Source: Helopsaltes ochotensis
Taxonomy: Eukaryota; Chordata; Aves; Passeriformes; Locustellidae
Length of the DNA: 64,000 nucleotides
Reading direction: 5' to 3'
Assembly: GCA_013400155.1 (NCBI GenBank)
Contig: VXBM01001585.1
Span: 96,375 to 160,374, forward strand
Below, piece by piece: positions 1 to 13,377 of this stretch. The notes under the pieces were generated by a model. It was not told the origin of the DNA. It did not search any database and saw nothing but the letters and a program-made list of their open reading frames with translations. The position numbers and the translations under genes were made by a program. Every line of letters begins with the position of its first letter. The first letter of the stretch is position 1.

Positions 1-2621
1 TCAGTGGCAACTTGAGCCATAAAGCAGATTGTAACATGCTTTCCAGAAACTCAGAAACAGGAGAAAAAATTGCTTACCCTGCATTCCATGCTATGTCACA
101 GGGCTGAAATATCTTAGGTGTAAGTAGATTTGGGGACTTTCCTTCTGCCTAAAAGGAAAAGAGGATTTTTTGTACTCTTGCAAGAAGGGTGGTGAGAGAT
201 TTAAGTGAGATTTATATAGCAATTCTCCATTGTCTTAATGGTGCAATTGTTTTAGCAATGAAAAAGTATGGAGGGTTATTTTAATACTCCTCGTAAATAA
301 ACATGCAAACCTTATACTTTAGGATTTGAAACCATGGGGTTTTTTACTTATGACTGACCCTTATCAAATGGATATTATTTACCTTGCATAGGGTTCTTGC
401 CTATAAATCATGGTTGCATGCACAGTCAGATGGAAAGCAAAGTCTTTTAAGTTATCTAGTACAGTGTATTTTGTCTTTTTCTTCTGTATTTTAACCACTG
501 ATACACATAATCAAAGTAGCACATTGAAGCCATGAATTAAATGATTTAATGTAAAATTTAATGCAGCACTGCACTTCTTGTCAGAGACACAGCAGGGAAC
601 CTCTTTAGCATAACACAGCAAAAGGGATAACAATGCTAATGAGAGTAGAGGAGTCAGAAGAGTTAAAAGGAATGGCTTTATTTTTCTACAAGTCAAAATT
701 TGTCAGAAAGTTATGGGATATTAACAAATAAGGCTGTATTATTGGGAAACTGTAAACAACAGACAGGAATGGACAATAGTAGGTCAGAAGCCAGATCGAC
801 CATGAATTATCATCATACTATCCATAATGCAGGGATTCTTGATTTCATATTTCTAGAAGTCCTGATGTTGAAATTATGGTTACTTCTTTATATCCAGTTC
901 AGACAATCAACAGAGAGATGCTGCAACCAGAAATGTTAGATTCCATTTGCAGTCGTCAACATGCAAATGGCAATGAGATCTTGAGGATTCCAAATCTGAA
1001 CAGGAGTCTGGAGGAGAGATACAAGATGCTGTTCAAATGAGATGAGTAAGGTCATTATGTACTTAATTCAAATAAATTAATAAAGATAAAGTCTTGATCC
1101 ATCTTTATGCTAAAAATGCATCATACATCAAATGAACATATATGTATACAGTTTTAGATCCTTAAAAATGGGGAGTAAAGTGTCTCAATTTAACAATGAA
1201 AATGGATAAAAAAACCATTATTGGTACAGCTTCTGAAATGCCTTATCTTGCATGGTTGCATGCAAAATATGTACAAATGAATAGTTACTGCATATTAGAA
1301 AAAATTAAGCTGCAGTAACTTGCTCAGAAGTTTAAGCCCTGTAATTTGCAAGTGATTCAAAGGGTGAAGAGTGGTGCCAATACACTGAATGACATGAGTT
1401 AAAAGGGAACCGTAGAAAAAAGGTGACAGCCTAATGGCAATGTCAGGTCATGAGACTGAATGAACAAGGAGCATGTTGTTGGAAATAAAGCTTGTGGGAA
1501 ATCCTGTGTCTTGGTAGGAAGAATTGATTCACAATTAAAGAAGAGTTCGAAGAAGAATTTGAGATGGAAAAATCTTGTAAATTGATTGTGTTGACTGGGA
1601 CAAAACAACGTAAAATGTCTATCTCTGGCTCACGTAAAAGAATATTTCTAAAGTAAAATGTGACAAAGATTGTGTTGGGTTCTAGAAGAAAGGAATGCAC
1701 TATTAGATGATCAACAAATTGTACTCAAAACTTGAGAGAAATGACTACAGATCTTATCTTAACAATACTTTGCCTTATATCTGGGAAAAAAAAAGAGATT
1801 CAAAAGGTACTCAAATATTGCCATTGTGTCTGCTCATATCTTGTATCCAGAGGCAGTTCTTTTGGATAACCTTCAAATACAAGCCTACAGTTCCCCTGAG
1901 ATGCCTGAAGGGAATTACAGGCAGAGAACTTTCTTCAGGGTGAAGTGAATTGTTATCAGTCTTGCCACCTTGTCAAAGGCACTGAAAAGACCCTACAGAG
2001 GCGTGCTGGTTATTATTTCACTGAAGCACTTGGAATGAAATTTGTTTCAGAAGTACAAACAAACTAGTGCATTTACAGCTAACCACACTCTTCTACCTGA
2101 GCTATTTGTTAAACATACTTTAGGCAGTGTGATTTCTCTTCTTCATATTTTGTGTTTTACCCCCTGTTTGTTGATGGTTCTAATAATCCTGAGGCAGAAA
2201 TTAACGCATCTCTAGAAGGAAAGATAAATATCATAGTTATTTACAACCTGTGTGTGTGTGACCAGTTGATATGTTGCATTTTACAATTTTCCAAATGTTA
2301 TGCCAGTTCTGCCAGGACTTAGTTGACAAATCCTTCTGCAACATTAGGTCTAATAATATGAAATGTTATAAATATATGTTTGTAAACCTTCCAAACTATT
2401 GTTTCTGTGGATTTTTAGTCAGATGCTACCATAGTAACCTTTTTAGAACATGCTGAGAACACTGAAAGGAGTTAGAGGTTAGAATACATTTAACATAATT
2501 TAATTTAACACAATCTATATGAGAAAAACCTTATGAATGAGCATAATTTAAAGGCTGTAATAAGGTAGTAAGGCTTTGGAAAGAATCATTCTTTGTCCTA
2601 TCACATCCTTGAAAAATCTTG

Positions 2622-2641
2622 AAAATGGTTGCAACCATTTT
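2622..2641. repeat. Perfect 20-bp palindrome
   Basis: The left arm AAAATGGTTG is followed directly by its exact reverse complement CAACCATTTT, with no spacer. The flanking bases (G and G) do not pair, so the symmetry stops there. It could be a dimeric protein-binding site or chance; the sequence does not decide. Confidence 0.85.
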
Positions 2642-4504
2642 GCAATCACATCTGGATTTCTGAAAAATCACTTTTCTGTTAGTATTAGTTAGACAATATG
2701 TCTTGTCTCTGCCCTTGGAGTCTTTGGAGTCTTTAAGGTTGTGCTGGAGAAGTCTGGCTTGGATGTTCTCAGTTTTCATTGCGTACAGGGAAAGAGACAT
2801 CTCTTCCAGGAGGATCTTCTCCAGTTAAACCACATAACCTTCAGAGAAGACACCTTTTCTTTTCCTGTCCAGCTGACTATTTAAAAAGAACACAATATAC
2901 AGTCTCTAGTAACAAATAAAAGGCTTGTTCTATTGACTAGCTATACCAACCAGGAGGCTTAAAAAAAACCCCTCTTAATTTCATTCACTGTGCTACAAAA
3001 CACAAGTATGAGATTTCAATATCTTGCAGGATATAAATGCCTTTCTTGGATTTGTTTTCAATGGGTTAACAGAAATTATTGAAGAAGGAGAGTGACAGAC
3101 AGGTAGTCAAACTCTTGACACAGAGTCTGGAACAGCATAATGAAGATTGAATTTTTAAGCTAACCTCGTATTTATCTTCTAGATCCTAAATATTTCTACT
3201 CATATCTACTGTTGTTGTCCTACTGCTAATGCTGCAAAGCATTTTATTCAGACTTTGCTGTGCTTAATTCTCTTTGGACTCCTATATTACATATATATTT
3301 TTTTGTATTACAAAATTTATAAATAAAGTTTTGCTGTGTAGTGAGAAAAAAAATACTGATCTGTACGTACACATACATTAGTTTTCTTCATTTGTACCCA
3401 CTATTTAAATACATATAGCTACCACATAAATGTCTCAGCTTATGTTTGGATCATTCCATTTCCATTTTACAGAGAAGACAGCAAACATTCAGAAGCAATA
3501 ATTACTAGGTCTCCTTTTCTATATGGAAGCTGTATGTATTTCTGTCAAATCACTGTATTGTGAAACCAGTCCAGTTTGCTCACATAAGTCATGACTGATT
3601 TTTTTTCATTCTTTTAATGTAACTCAAATGGATACTGCTAGTGCACTGTGTGATGGTCAGTGTCATCCATGAAGTTCTCAGTCCCTGAGCATTTTCAGGG
3701 CATGGAAACTATCAGATTCTTACAAAGGCACTAGAAGCTCTACAATGACACTTAACTATTCCCTTTTATTCAGTCTAATACCAAGAAGAGCCAAGTCTTG
3801 CTTTCAGGCAGTCTGCTACAGAATTCCTCTGACCCATCCCTGCAAACAAAACAGATGCTGGTTCTAAGGCCTCAGGTCAATTTGTCTGAGAAGGTAGAGG
3901 AAAAAAGTAAAAGTAGACATACAGAAAGCTCCAGAGTTACTCTCACCTGACAGGACTTTTTCTCTCTGCTTGCCCATGTCAGGGTCCATGAAAACTTGGG
4001 GTAACTAAATAAAAACCAGAGAGATTTTAATATAAATGCAATAATGACTAAATCCATTTTAAATTTCAGGATATCTTTCATAAAGCTGATGTTTTGTTAC
4101 ATGAGAATGTTTGCTAAACAAGGAAAAAAGTCACATTACTTCAAGAGTCTACCCAATTCAGAAGTTCAGAAATGTTCCTCAGTAGGCTACTGTTCCTGTC
4201 TACATTCCCAAATCTTTTAAAGGAGGGTGAAACAGGACAGGTTTGTATTAATGACAAAGACTCAGAAATAAGATTACAGTTGGGCTTCTGTTTGTAGTGG
4301 CGTAGACCAAGAATCACTTAATCCTAGACATAAAAGATTTTTCCTTGCAAACTCTTAGATAATCCTTCAACCAGATGTCAGTAGCAGAATAATATCAAAT
4401 GGATAACTGCTTATCTAAACCCACCATCAGTGGCGGCTGACTTACCTGTTCTCATTATTTGTATTCAGGGTGCTTTTTCCTTTACATAGAGCAAGAGAGA
4501 GCAC

Positions 4505-4610
4505 TAAAAACAAACAAATAAATAAACCAAGCAAAAATACACCCCCCCCCCCCCAAAAAAAGAACAACCCACAAAACAACAAAAACCCAAACCCGACAAA
4601 CAACCCTCTG
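4505..4610. repeat. A/C-rich simple repeat with C13 homopolymer
   Basis: This low-complexity tract is made of AAAC/AAAT-type units. It contains a run of 13 C at 4542-4554, followed at once by 7 A. The open frame read on the minus strand here, rich in Gly and Phe, is a translation artefact of the repeat. Run lengths in such tracts are unreliable in draft assemblies. Confidence 0.9.
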
Positions 4611-5350
4611 TGAATTACCTTTCCCTGAAACAGATGATAGAACTGAGCTCCTTTCACAGACTGTGTTTCAGTCTACAGGGGCCCTGTCATCTCTTTCTGT
4701 GGGAAGGAGAGTCCGTGCTCTTGAAACTGCTCTCACCATCACACATTCAAATTCTTATGTGGACAGAGAATGTCATCTATTCTTCCAGTCTTGTAGAAAA
4801 GGCTGTGAACAACAAACCATGCAAGGTCAATCACCCTCTCCCTGGATGTCTATAGGGTGTGAAGGTTGCTAGCTAGAGCTATTCATGCTCTGAGCTGATA
4901 CAGAATGGGTCCCTGCATGACCATTCTAGAAACTATTAGTGCACGAGTATTTCTAGTGAACTAGCATTTTGTAAATTATTTCCGGGTCAGAGATGGCTTC
5001 CGTATTTTCTTTCCTCATGCCTGGGAATACTGACATGTCCCTAGGGACTGCAAAAGTCCAAATATAACACTTGTCTACTGCAATGTTTCTCCCAAATGTG
5101 AACTTAAGCATTCACCCTGGTGACAAACAAGAGGAAGTCTCTTTTTCTGAATGTTGTTTCTTCAGTTATAAAACATGCATTTGCTTATTGAACTTCTAAC
5201 TTTGAAGTGATCTCTCAGCTACGTCTTGAAATACATTAGTTGAAAAAGTGACTTTATCTCGTCTTTAAACAGGCAGAATACCAATGGGCAAAGCTTTAGA
5301 TCTTTTACCTCTATATTTGCCAGTTCTCTGATTTCATATGATGCGTCTTG

Positions 5351-5368
5351 TCTCAAAAATTTTTGAGA
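5351..5368. repeat. Perfect 18-bp palindrome
   Basis: TCTCAAAAA is followed directly by its reverse complement TTTTTGAGA. A partial A/T echo follows it. The core is low complexity, so chance is a reasonable explanation. Confidence 0.8.
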
Positions 5369-8141
5369 AAATTTTTCATCTTGTATTTCTCTGCAATCGA
5401 CATTGCTTTCTTACCTTCTAGGCATGGTGAATGTTTATAATTTTCTAATATGATGGCTTTCAACTTTGTATAAATTGATTTATCAAAGAAAAAATAACCA
5501 TGCTAGTTACATACAATTATCTTTCATGCAGTTCTTGTTTTGTTTTTCCCTCAGGATCTACTTCAGGGTAAGGAATTTAATAAGGTTTGTGTAATGAGAA
5601 ATGGAAATATGCTGTTTTAGTTCATAAATTACATGACAGTTTACTTGATACTTGGCAGCTTTGTGGGGCAGATACTGTCACATCACACTCAAAAGATGCA
5701 ACATAACTAGACCAAAGGCTGTATCCTTATACAAAACCACAGAATATGTGACAAACAAAGCATTTCAGAAAATGCAATAGTATTTCTTGATTGTAGTTTG
5801 TGGGGATCTGTTATGAAATCAAAGAAGCGTACCATGAGGTGGAATTTTGTGGACCTTTCAGGATATTATATGGAGTTCAGCAGTGTCTTCAGATTATTCA
5901 ATCTGAGTGTCTCTGACAAGGACATGCCTGTAAGGATATGTCTTCGGAGTTCATCAACATGTACAACATGAACTGTGCATAAGCGCTGAACCTGCAATGC
6001 CAAATACAGACTGTGAATATTGGACTGGATTTTTGGCTATCACCATATGATTAATATTTTCCTCCTTTTTGCACTGGTACTTATTTCCTTTTAAGACAAA
6101 ATTCAGTATTATATATGTCTTTGATTTTTATTTTTCAAAGATCCTGTTGGTAGTTTGGTATGTTAAGTCATGACATATTTTGTGGGAATAAGAGGTAATG
6201 ATAATTGTAGTCTACAAGGATCGCCATTACTTAGTTCAATTCATACCTTTTCTTTTCAAGAATTATATAATTTTGTATTTCCCAAAGAAACAACAAAGAT
6301 GTTAAAAATTAAATTGCTTCATTGTTCTTTCCAGCATTGTTTTGATAAGGTATTACAATAATATAAATATCTTAATTGTCACTCTTTTGATCATTTTGGT
6401 ACCAAGAAATGCATCAAGAGATCCAGAGGCTTTATTGCCTGTCATAAATTTCCTTACAGTACTATTGCTATAGTAAAAGTTGTGTCAGCAGTTTCATTAT
6501 AATACCATTTTTCAAGAGGTGATAACTCAACTGTAAAGGTTGCTATAAGCTCAGCAAGGTCACAGTTCTCAAAGCCAGTTTATCTAAATAATCAAAATAT
6601 TTGATAAATTAAATAAAGTAATGCAAATTATATAAATATTTATAGTTGACCATGAAGAACACATAGTTAGGAATTCAGAATTAGCTATTGTGGTTGCTTG
6701 TTCATTTTCTAATCTAACCCTTCTTCAGATGTCTTCTATAACTGTGATAGTGTTACATATTTTAATTCCAGAGCAATGTAGAAAAGTTCACTCGTTATTC
6801 TTGGTAAAACCACTTACTATCTTTCAAACAAAAAACACTTCCAAATGGAAGCTGACAACTGGGTTCATACTTGGCCACAATATTTCATCTAGTTAACTAT
6901 CACTTTCTGACACTTGCTAAATGTATAATCTTTTTGTGTGTTTTCTCTGTATGTAATCTTTCTCCCAAGCATATAGACAGAATATTGTAGATGACAGTGA
7001 AGAAATGTATTAAAAGTTAAATATGATCATCATTGTTGGTTAGATATCAAATGTCCTGCATCAGATTCTAAGAACAATTTTAATAGAATGGGATGATATT
7101 TGAAGATTTGTTTAATAAACATCAAAACACAGCCAACAAAAAGGTTTTCAAGGGTTGAACTCAGTTAAACCTGACGTACTTCCATGAGTCTTTAAAAAGC
7201 TTGCAACTGTGCTTACTTTTGGAAATTACTTTGATGAACTATGTCTGAAACCTGTACGAATTTAATGTTATCCAGGTGAGTTGTTTTTATTCTTGTTTCA
7301 TCCCTGAATTGATCTTCAAAGTAATACTTAATTCTAACTTCTTCTCTCTGAGACACCCCGAGTGGATCTTACCTTGTATTTCAAATGTGTTTCTGAAAAG
7401 CTAATGCATTCTTTTATAATATCTTGATTGAACTGTTGCGACATGCTCAGAAGCTCCACTTGATGAACTGATTTAATGGGCTTTTGGTAGTTTGGGGGTC
7501 TCATTACATGCACTTCCATATGTGTATGGCATAAACTTTGGAATCTTACTGACCATGTTAGAAATACTAGATAAATTTGCCTCTAGAGAAAACGTCCAAC
7601 TTGACCCCCTCAATTTTGTGACCAAAGACTACAGGTAAATAATGTAGGAAAATTAACCCTTTTTTTACTTCAGTTTGAAACATCTACTCCTATGAGCTTT
7701 CTATGAATTATGCAATGAGAAACATCATGTCTTATGTAGTAAACCTGATCAATTCTTAAATGAGTTTAACTGCCCCATTTCTCAGAACTGATTGTATGGG
7801 GTCATCTCAGTTTCTTATTTTTTGGGTCTGACTTGATTTTAATCACTATTTGTTATCTCAACTATATTTTATGTGACCTGTTTTTTTTATGAAGGTTTTG
7901 ATAGTTCCCAGGTTATAGAGTTCCTCCACTTCCACACTTACACTGTTATCTGTCAGTAACACTCAGATATCAAGAGCCTATAACAAAGTGTTGGAAGGAG
8001 GAGGGTGAACTTTGAGCAACATGTGGAGATGACACTGAAGTAGTTTAACAGTGATCATACAGACATTAATCTGTAAAATATTTTTTGCAATGCATTTAAG
8101 TGTTTGAATAATCCAGGCTAACAGTTTGGGCAGTTTAACCT

Positions 8142-8189
8142 TGTTAGAACACCACATCATGCATACGTGCATGATGTGGTGTTCTAACA
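8142..8189. repeat. Perfect inverted repeat, 22-bp arms, 4-nt loop
   Basis: The left arm (8142-8163) and right arm (8168-8189) are exact reverse complements, separated by TACG. The arms are of mixed composition (they include ACACCACATCATGCA), so this is not a low-complexity palindrome. Pairing stops abruptly outside the arms. A transcript would fold into an uninterrupted 22-bp hairpin. The stem is shorter than that of a typical animal pre-miRNA, and its perfection with a tiny loop is also atypical. Alternatives are a recent templated fold-back mutation or a fold-back sequencing or assembly artefact. Confidence 0.95.
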
Positions 8190-9816
8190 CTTACCCCCTT
8201 GTTTAGGACAACTACTGTGGATGATTCTTTGAGCCTGATGATGAGTTCTGAATATTGGGCTTACAGTGCTGAAATTGCCAAAGAGGTGTTTAAAGAAGGA
8301 ATGTGGATGAAGTAAGGCAAATTAATGATAAAGTGAATTAAGTACTTACATTCATTATATAATGTAAAATTACATTTTACATTTAATTATTTTTTTAATG
8401 CCACCTAATATATGTGATGCAAATGTTGATAGATTCATGGTGGACATGGCTCTTCACAGGAGCTTGGAATGTGAGCCTGAGTGCATTGAATGTAGTAGGT
8501 TTTCTTTTAAATTTATAAAAATTATTTTCTGTGGTAGGGAGCTGACTCTTGTTGAAAGCCATTGGGTTCAGTGGCCTCACTTTGTTAAAATACCAGGAGT
8601 TCACCTCACAGAGCATTTTCTGCTGAGAATAAGGCAGAGACAATGAAAAAAAAAATTAATCCCAAAATTTTGATTGCCTCCACTCCCATTTATGTCTCAC
8701 CTTCCATCAATTTTTATTTACTGTTTCAGCCAAGACAGTTCATTATATCATTAGAGACTTTCACAGATACAGAGGTCTCAATATATACATTTTGAGCAAT
8801 TCTTTGAATGTGTTATGTCTTTTATTCTTTTTTTCCTCAATGGCCCTGTCTCATTGTGTGAGACAGTGTCATCTACAATGTTACCTTTTACCCTTGCCTG
8901 TATTGATTACACATCAGAATATACAGCATCCATAATGTAGAAAACTCGAGTCTTTATGAAAGGCAGACTATTTTCTGAAGTTATGGTCCTTTTAGAATGA
9001 CCCACTGCATGCACACTTTGGCATTTAGGGGTAGCCATAAAGAATGGCACAAAGGTATAATGAACTCCTAAAGAATGACTGTGATGTGTGCAACCCTCAG
9101 TACCCATACACATACAGACAATTTGATACAGACACAAAATATTTGCTCCTCTGAACATTAAAGTTAAATCTTTCTTTGAGAGTTTTTTCATTTGTGTTGG
9201 ATAATTTAGCTTGAAACTAATCATACAATCATGATGTTATTATTAATAATACTATTATTAAGCTATTTTGATGCATATAGCGGAAAACAGATTTTTGCTT
9301 AAAATTTATTTTACCTCGAATAACAAATTTTTTAAATTGTATTCAAAGGGATCATTTTTAAATGAGGTATTATATGCTAGCCTCCTTGTCAATTTAACAT
9401 CAAAAAAGTGTTTATTCTTTCCCTCAAGAAATGTTTCATTGGGGAAAATGATTTGCAAATATACACATTTTATTAACTGTACATTTAAACACATAATAGT
9501 GTTTTATATATAGTATATTCAAGGTCTAATAATATAGGAAAGCAACTATATTTTAAATCTTTTTTCTATTTTTTTTCCCTATATTAATGTAATTTCTAGT
9601 GAGAAATAAGACATATTTCCATTTGAAAAACTTTCAGACAAAATTAGGTAATTGGGTTGTTTTTATTGCATGTTATATTATTAACTGTTTAACAAGAAGA
9701 ATTCTTTTTCCAATTATCAGAATTTTTCCATCAGGGAGCAATAGTTAAATAGAATGTAAATGAAAAATAAGAAGTTCAGCATTGCTAAAATGGGCCTTTG
9801 TTTCTGTACAACATAA

Positions 9817-9845
9817 CAATGTTACTATTTACAATAGTAGCATTG
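9817..9845. repeat. Near-perfect hairpin, 13-bp arms
   Basis: The arm 9817-9829 (CAATGTTACTATT) pairs with 9833-9845 across a 3-nt loop. All positions pair, with a single G-T wobble. No known RNA family is recognised. Confidence 0.75.
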
Positions 9846-9894
9846 AGCATTACATACAGCACAGTCTGTATTTTGTTTCTGCTGCTTTTTTTTT

Positions 9895-10170
9895 AGTGTC
9901 AAAATAGCTAATATTCAACCCCTCCATTTCTGAATGAAAAGTATGATAATTTAATTAATGTTTAAATTCTAGGAGCTGCTGAAGATCACACATAATCCAA
10001 TTACTTTTTATTCAATTATTTTAATAGCAAACCACTTTGCTATAATTACACTTAATCCCCTGATTTTTCTCCTCAGCTGTTTATCAAGGGTCTGTATGAT
10101 ATCTTTGTGGAAATCATATTGGGTATAATTATCAGCAATCTCCAATGGAATTAATGCCCTAAATAGTACT
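9895..10170. promoter_or_regulatory. Possible conserved noncoding or enhancer-like block
   Basis: This non-repetitive AT-rich stretch carries a cluster of homeodomain-type cores (TAATTA, CAATTA, AATTAC and TTAATC variants) mixed with unique sequence, and no simple repeats. It has the look of vertebrate conserved noncoding elements found in gene deserts. This is an impression from composition only: no alignment was possible, and AT-rich DNA makes such cores by chance. Confidence 0.2.
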
Positions 10171-10449
10171 CAATTATGATCAACATTGCATTGCTGAACG
10201 GGTTCATTTGGAAGAATGCAGTACATAGTTTGAAGTTTCTGAGCCACTTTCCTCAGAGTTTTTGGGAAAAGGAGACAGTGCAGTTACTTCTCTCACTAAC
10301 TGGTACTGAACAAAGAAATGATAAGATGGATGCTAGAACAAATTCAAAGAAAAGAATTGCAACCAGGCCCTTCTAAGAAGCACTGTGGACGTTTATTGAA
10401 TTTTAAATAGTAGAAATTATTTTCAGCAGTATCATATTCTCATATAATA

Positions 10450-10635
10450 TGGGGGTGGAGCACAGGCTCCCTAGGGATGTGGTCACAACACCAACCCTGA
10501 TAGATTTCAAGAAACATTTGCACAACACCCTCGGGCACATGGTGTGACTAGGAGATGGTCCTGTGCAGGGTTAGACTTGATGATTCTTGTGTGTCCCTTC
10601 CAACTCAGCATATTCTATGTGATATCTATGTGATA
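10450..10635 (+). mobile_element. CR1 LINE 3'-end fragment
   Basis: This is a 5'-truncated copy of the avian CR1 retroposon in plus orientation. It contains the characteristic 3' stretch: a diverged "ggctccctagggatgtgg" segment, a "ttcaagaaac" segment, then "ttagacttgatgattcttg" and "gtcccttccaactcagca". It ends in degenerate copies of the CR1 terminal octamer (TATTCTATGTGATATCTATG). The divergence is substantial, so it is an old insertion. It carries no coding sequence. Confidence 0.88.
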
Positions 10636-13377
10636 TAGCAAAATGCTATTAGTATCTGTAATGTTGGAACCTTCACATGATAAAATTGTCATTTCATTGT
10701 TTTATAGCTAAAAGAAGTACATGCATAATTGTATCAGACTCTTGGAATTTGTCAAAGAAATCATCCAGATTTCCTTTTCTCTTTGTATGCTCTTTTTAAG
10801 TAGAAATAAGTGCATCATATGTGGGGTCCTCTCTTTGCAGGAATGTCCATCACCTATTCAAGATGTTCAGTATTACATGGGACATTATATTATTAGGGAC
10901 ATCCTGTTGCTAGGTTAAATACTGTCTCCTTCTGCAGCATTATACAAACCCAGCATCTTGACAGACTTTGAGTTATAAAATACAGAGAAGGAAGAAACTG
11001 AACTTCCAAACTTGAAAATAGGGGCCTATTGTTAAGATCCTCACGTTGCTGAAAAAAGGTGCACTATTTTAGAAGGATGTTTATCAAATCTTAAAAAACT
11101 GTCATTCACCTTGAGAGAGTTAAAGTTTTTCTAGTTTTAGAAGTCTTAATTCTTGCCCAACCATATAATGAAATGTGTAATAAGAATACCTAATGATCCC
11201 TAAGTAAAAACATCTAGAAATAAAAAGATGATTTTAAAGCTTGTAAGTATGTGTCAAAAAGAAGTTGAGAAAGAAGTCACATAATTTTGTTCTCACTTTG
11301 ATAGCTTACATGCAGTGTTGCAATGCAGCAGGAAGGAACATTTTTGTTTTTCTAAATGTCACAGTGTAACATGTACCTATCTTTTGCATGTTATTTTTCA
11401 CATCTGTGAATTAGGGTGTGGCGAAGGAAGGAATGAATTCACGGCTACTTTTAGTTTTGTAATCTTAGATAATCCTTTCAAAGCTGAAATACAGATATCA
11501 TGCCTCCCCACCACTGCCAAATTTGCAATTGGTGTGATGGAAAACCCTAGGTTTTTCCATCCTTGTCTGAAATAGGGTAAATGTCAAGGTAGGCTCTTTA
11601 GCAGTCAAGATAGTTAAAAGTCACAGGTATCTGGAGAAACATGTATTTTCATCATTCTCCAGTGAGTCCAGTGAGGGCTGAGTGTGAGTTAAAGTTAATC
11701 CTAACTTTAGGATTCAACATTAGATATGTCCAGAGACAAAGGTCGTGGTCCATCAGCCAATCTGTCATGAGTGCTTTAGATCAAAATCTTAGAATTTTCT
11801 TGGTCATATGTCCTGCCATATTCTTTTTCAGGCTTCATCTTTTTGATGGATAGTGGAAAGGCAAGATGTTATGGGTTCATTTCACTACTCTTTTTTTTAG
11901 GGACCTAATCTTCCTTCTAAAAGCATGCCTGGAAACAAATGTGTTTGACTGAATTTCAAGTTCGACTCAGGAGGCATAATGTAAAATTTTGAAGAAAAAA
12001 AGATTTTTTTGAATACATACAAAAATTTTGGCAGATATTTGCTGAGAAAAAATTAGGTTTAATTTGTCTCACGTAAATATCACATTTACTCCAATCTCTG
12101 TTCTGGAAAAAATGTTTGGAGACCTCATTATCTTCACTCTTTTATTTCTAAGAACATATGGCTACTTCATAAGCACCCTCTTACTACTCCACTTCCTCAA
12201 ATATATATCTATATTTAATGTCCATTACCTCTTAGTGTAGTAGAAATTCAATAGTCTGTCATTTGTTACTTATTGTGAAAATATGTTTAACTCTCACTGC
12301 TTTCTCTATTTTACTGCTTTCTCCCATTGTTTCTAAAAAGGAAATGTAAACTATAAGAATTTACTGAAATTGAAAATTAAATCAATTTACGACATCAGGC
12401 AACATGCAGGGTAAATGACAAAGCTTTCATGGAATTAAAAAAAACGTGGCTGATATAAAAAAAGCAGGCACATGTCACTTCAAATTTCAAACTTCCTAAT
12501 GTGGTGATATGAGGGTGTGAGTGTCAAAGTGGAAATAATATCACCTGCCAGTTTGATGCCATCCATGACCATATTTTATTGAAGGAAATTTAAGCATGAA
12601 AGAAGGAGATTCAGTATTGATTATGATCAAAAAGCTTCTGGCCAGAGTGGTGTTAGTTGGCTGTGTCACAGCAGCAATTACACAGCACTGGACCCTGGAG
12701 ACTTTCACCTACTTGTTAGAAGAAATCAATAATACTCAGACAAGCACTGAAATGACATTTTAATGTTTACAAAGAACATTTACACTTCAGGGCTGCCTTT
12801 GAAAAAGTTTCTAACAGTGATGGAGAGGGCAAGTGGAGGGTTCTATATAGCAGGCAAAGATGCTTGCTTTCAAACCAAGTCATTAGCTGTCATTGGAGGG
12901 AGATTTGCAAAGACTATATGTAGCTACCCAGGATAATGGATAATTTTGACAGAAACAAACTGTTTGCAACTGTTTTGAGGGCATGATAATGAGCAGATAT
13001 GAGAAAGAAGAGGAGTTGGAGGCAGCTGCACCTTCTCACCCCAAGAGATGGCACAACCTATGATGATGTGACCAAAATACATAAGGTGGAAAGTGGGAGC
13101 AGTTAGCTACATTTCTCTCAGTGCTGTTTCCTTTTATTACAAGATAAAGATAGATTTTAACTTTATCTTCTTTTATGCAGAAAGAAATTTGGCAGATTGA
13201 AATCTGACTTAAGTTGCTTTTAATGCCTTTATTTCAAGACAGCTATAATTTCTGCTGGAGATTCAAAGTCACAAATCCACTTCCATGTTTTTTCTGAAAA
13301 TTCTCAAATGCCTAGAGTGAGATAATGATACTGAGGTGTCCAGGCATGTCAAATAAGGTACTCACTTTGCCTCTTTT
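10636..13377. other. Anonymous AT-rich DNA
   Basis: No gene or recognisable repeat is seen. Open frames are at most about 86 codons and unremarkable. The part from about 12600 to 13100 is somewhat less AT-rich and may be an old unrecognised repeat, but I could not assign it. Confidence 0.6.

Larger units (their letters stand above)
1..10449. other. Anonymous AT-rich intergenic or intronic DNA
   Basis: I see no gene, RNA gene or recognisable transposable element here. Stop codons are dense in all frames. The longest open frame (8907-9224, minus, 105 codons) has no family resemblance and a composition typical of translated noncoding DNA. What the stretch does hold is an A/C-rich simple repeat near 4.5 kb, exact palindromes at 2622-2641 and 5351-5368, hairpins at 8142-8189 and 9817-9845, and an AT-rich block near 9.9-10.2 kb that could be conserved noncoding sequence. 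Old, diverged repeats could be hidden here without being visible by eye. Confidence 0.7.

Noticed and set aside
8907..9224. 105-codon minus-strand open frame
   Set aside because: The composition is unremarkable, no recognisable motif is present, and the surroundings are AT-rich noncoding DNA.
11961..11971. tRNA B-box-like AGTTCGACTCA
   Set aside because: No A box or cloverleaf-forming sequence lies at the required distance upstream, so it is not a tRNA gene or a tRNA-derived SINE.
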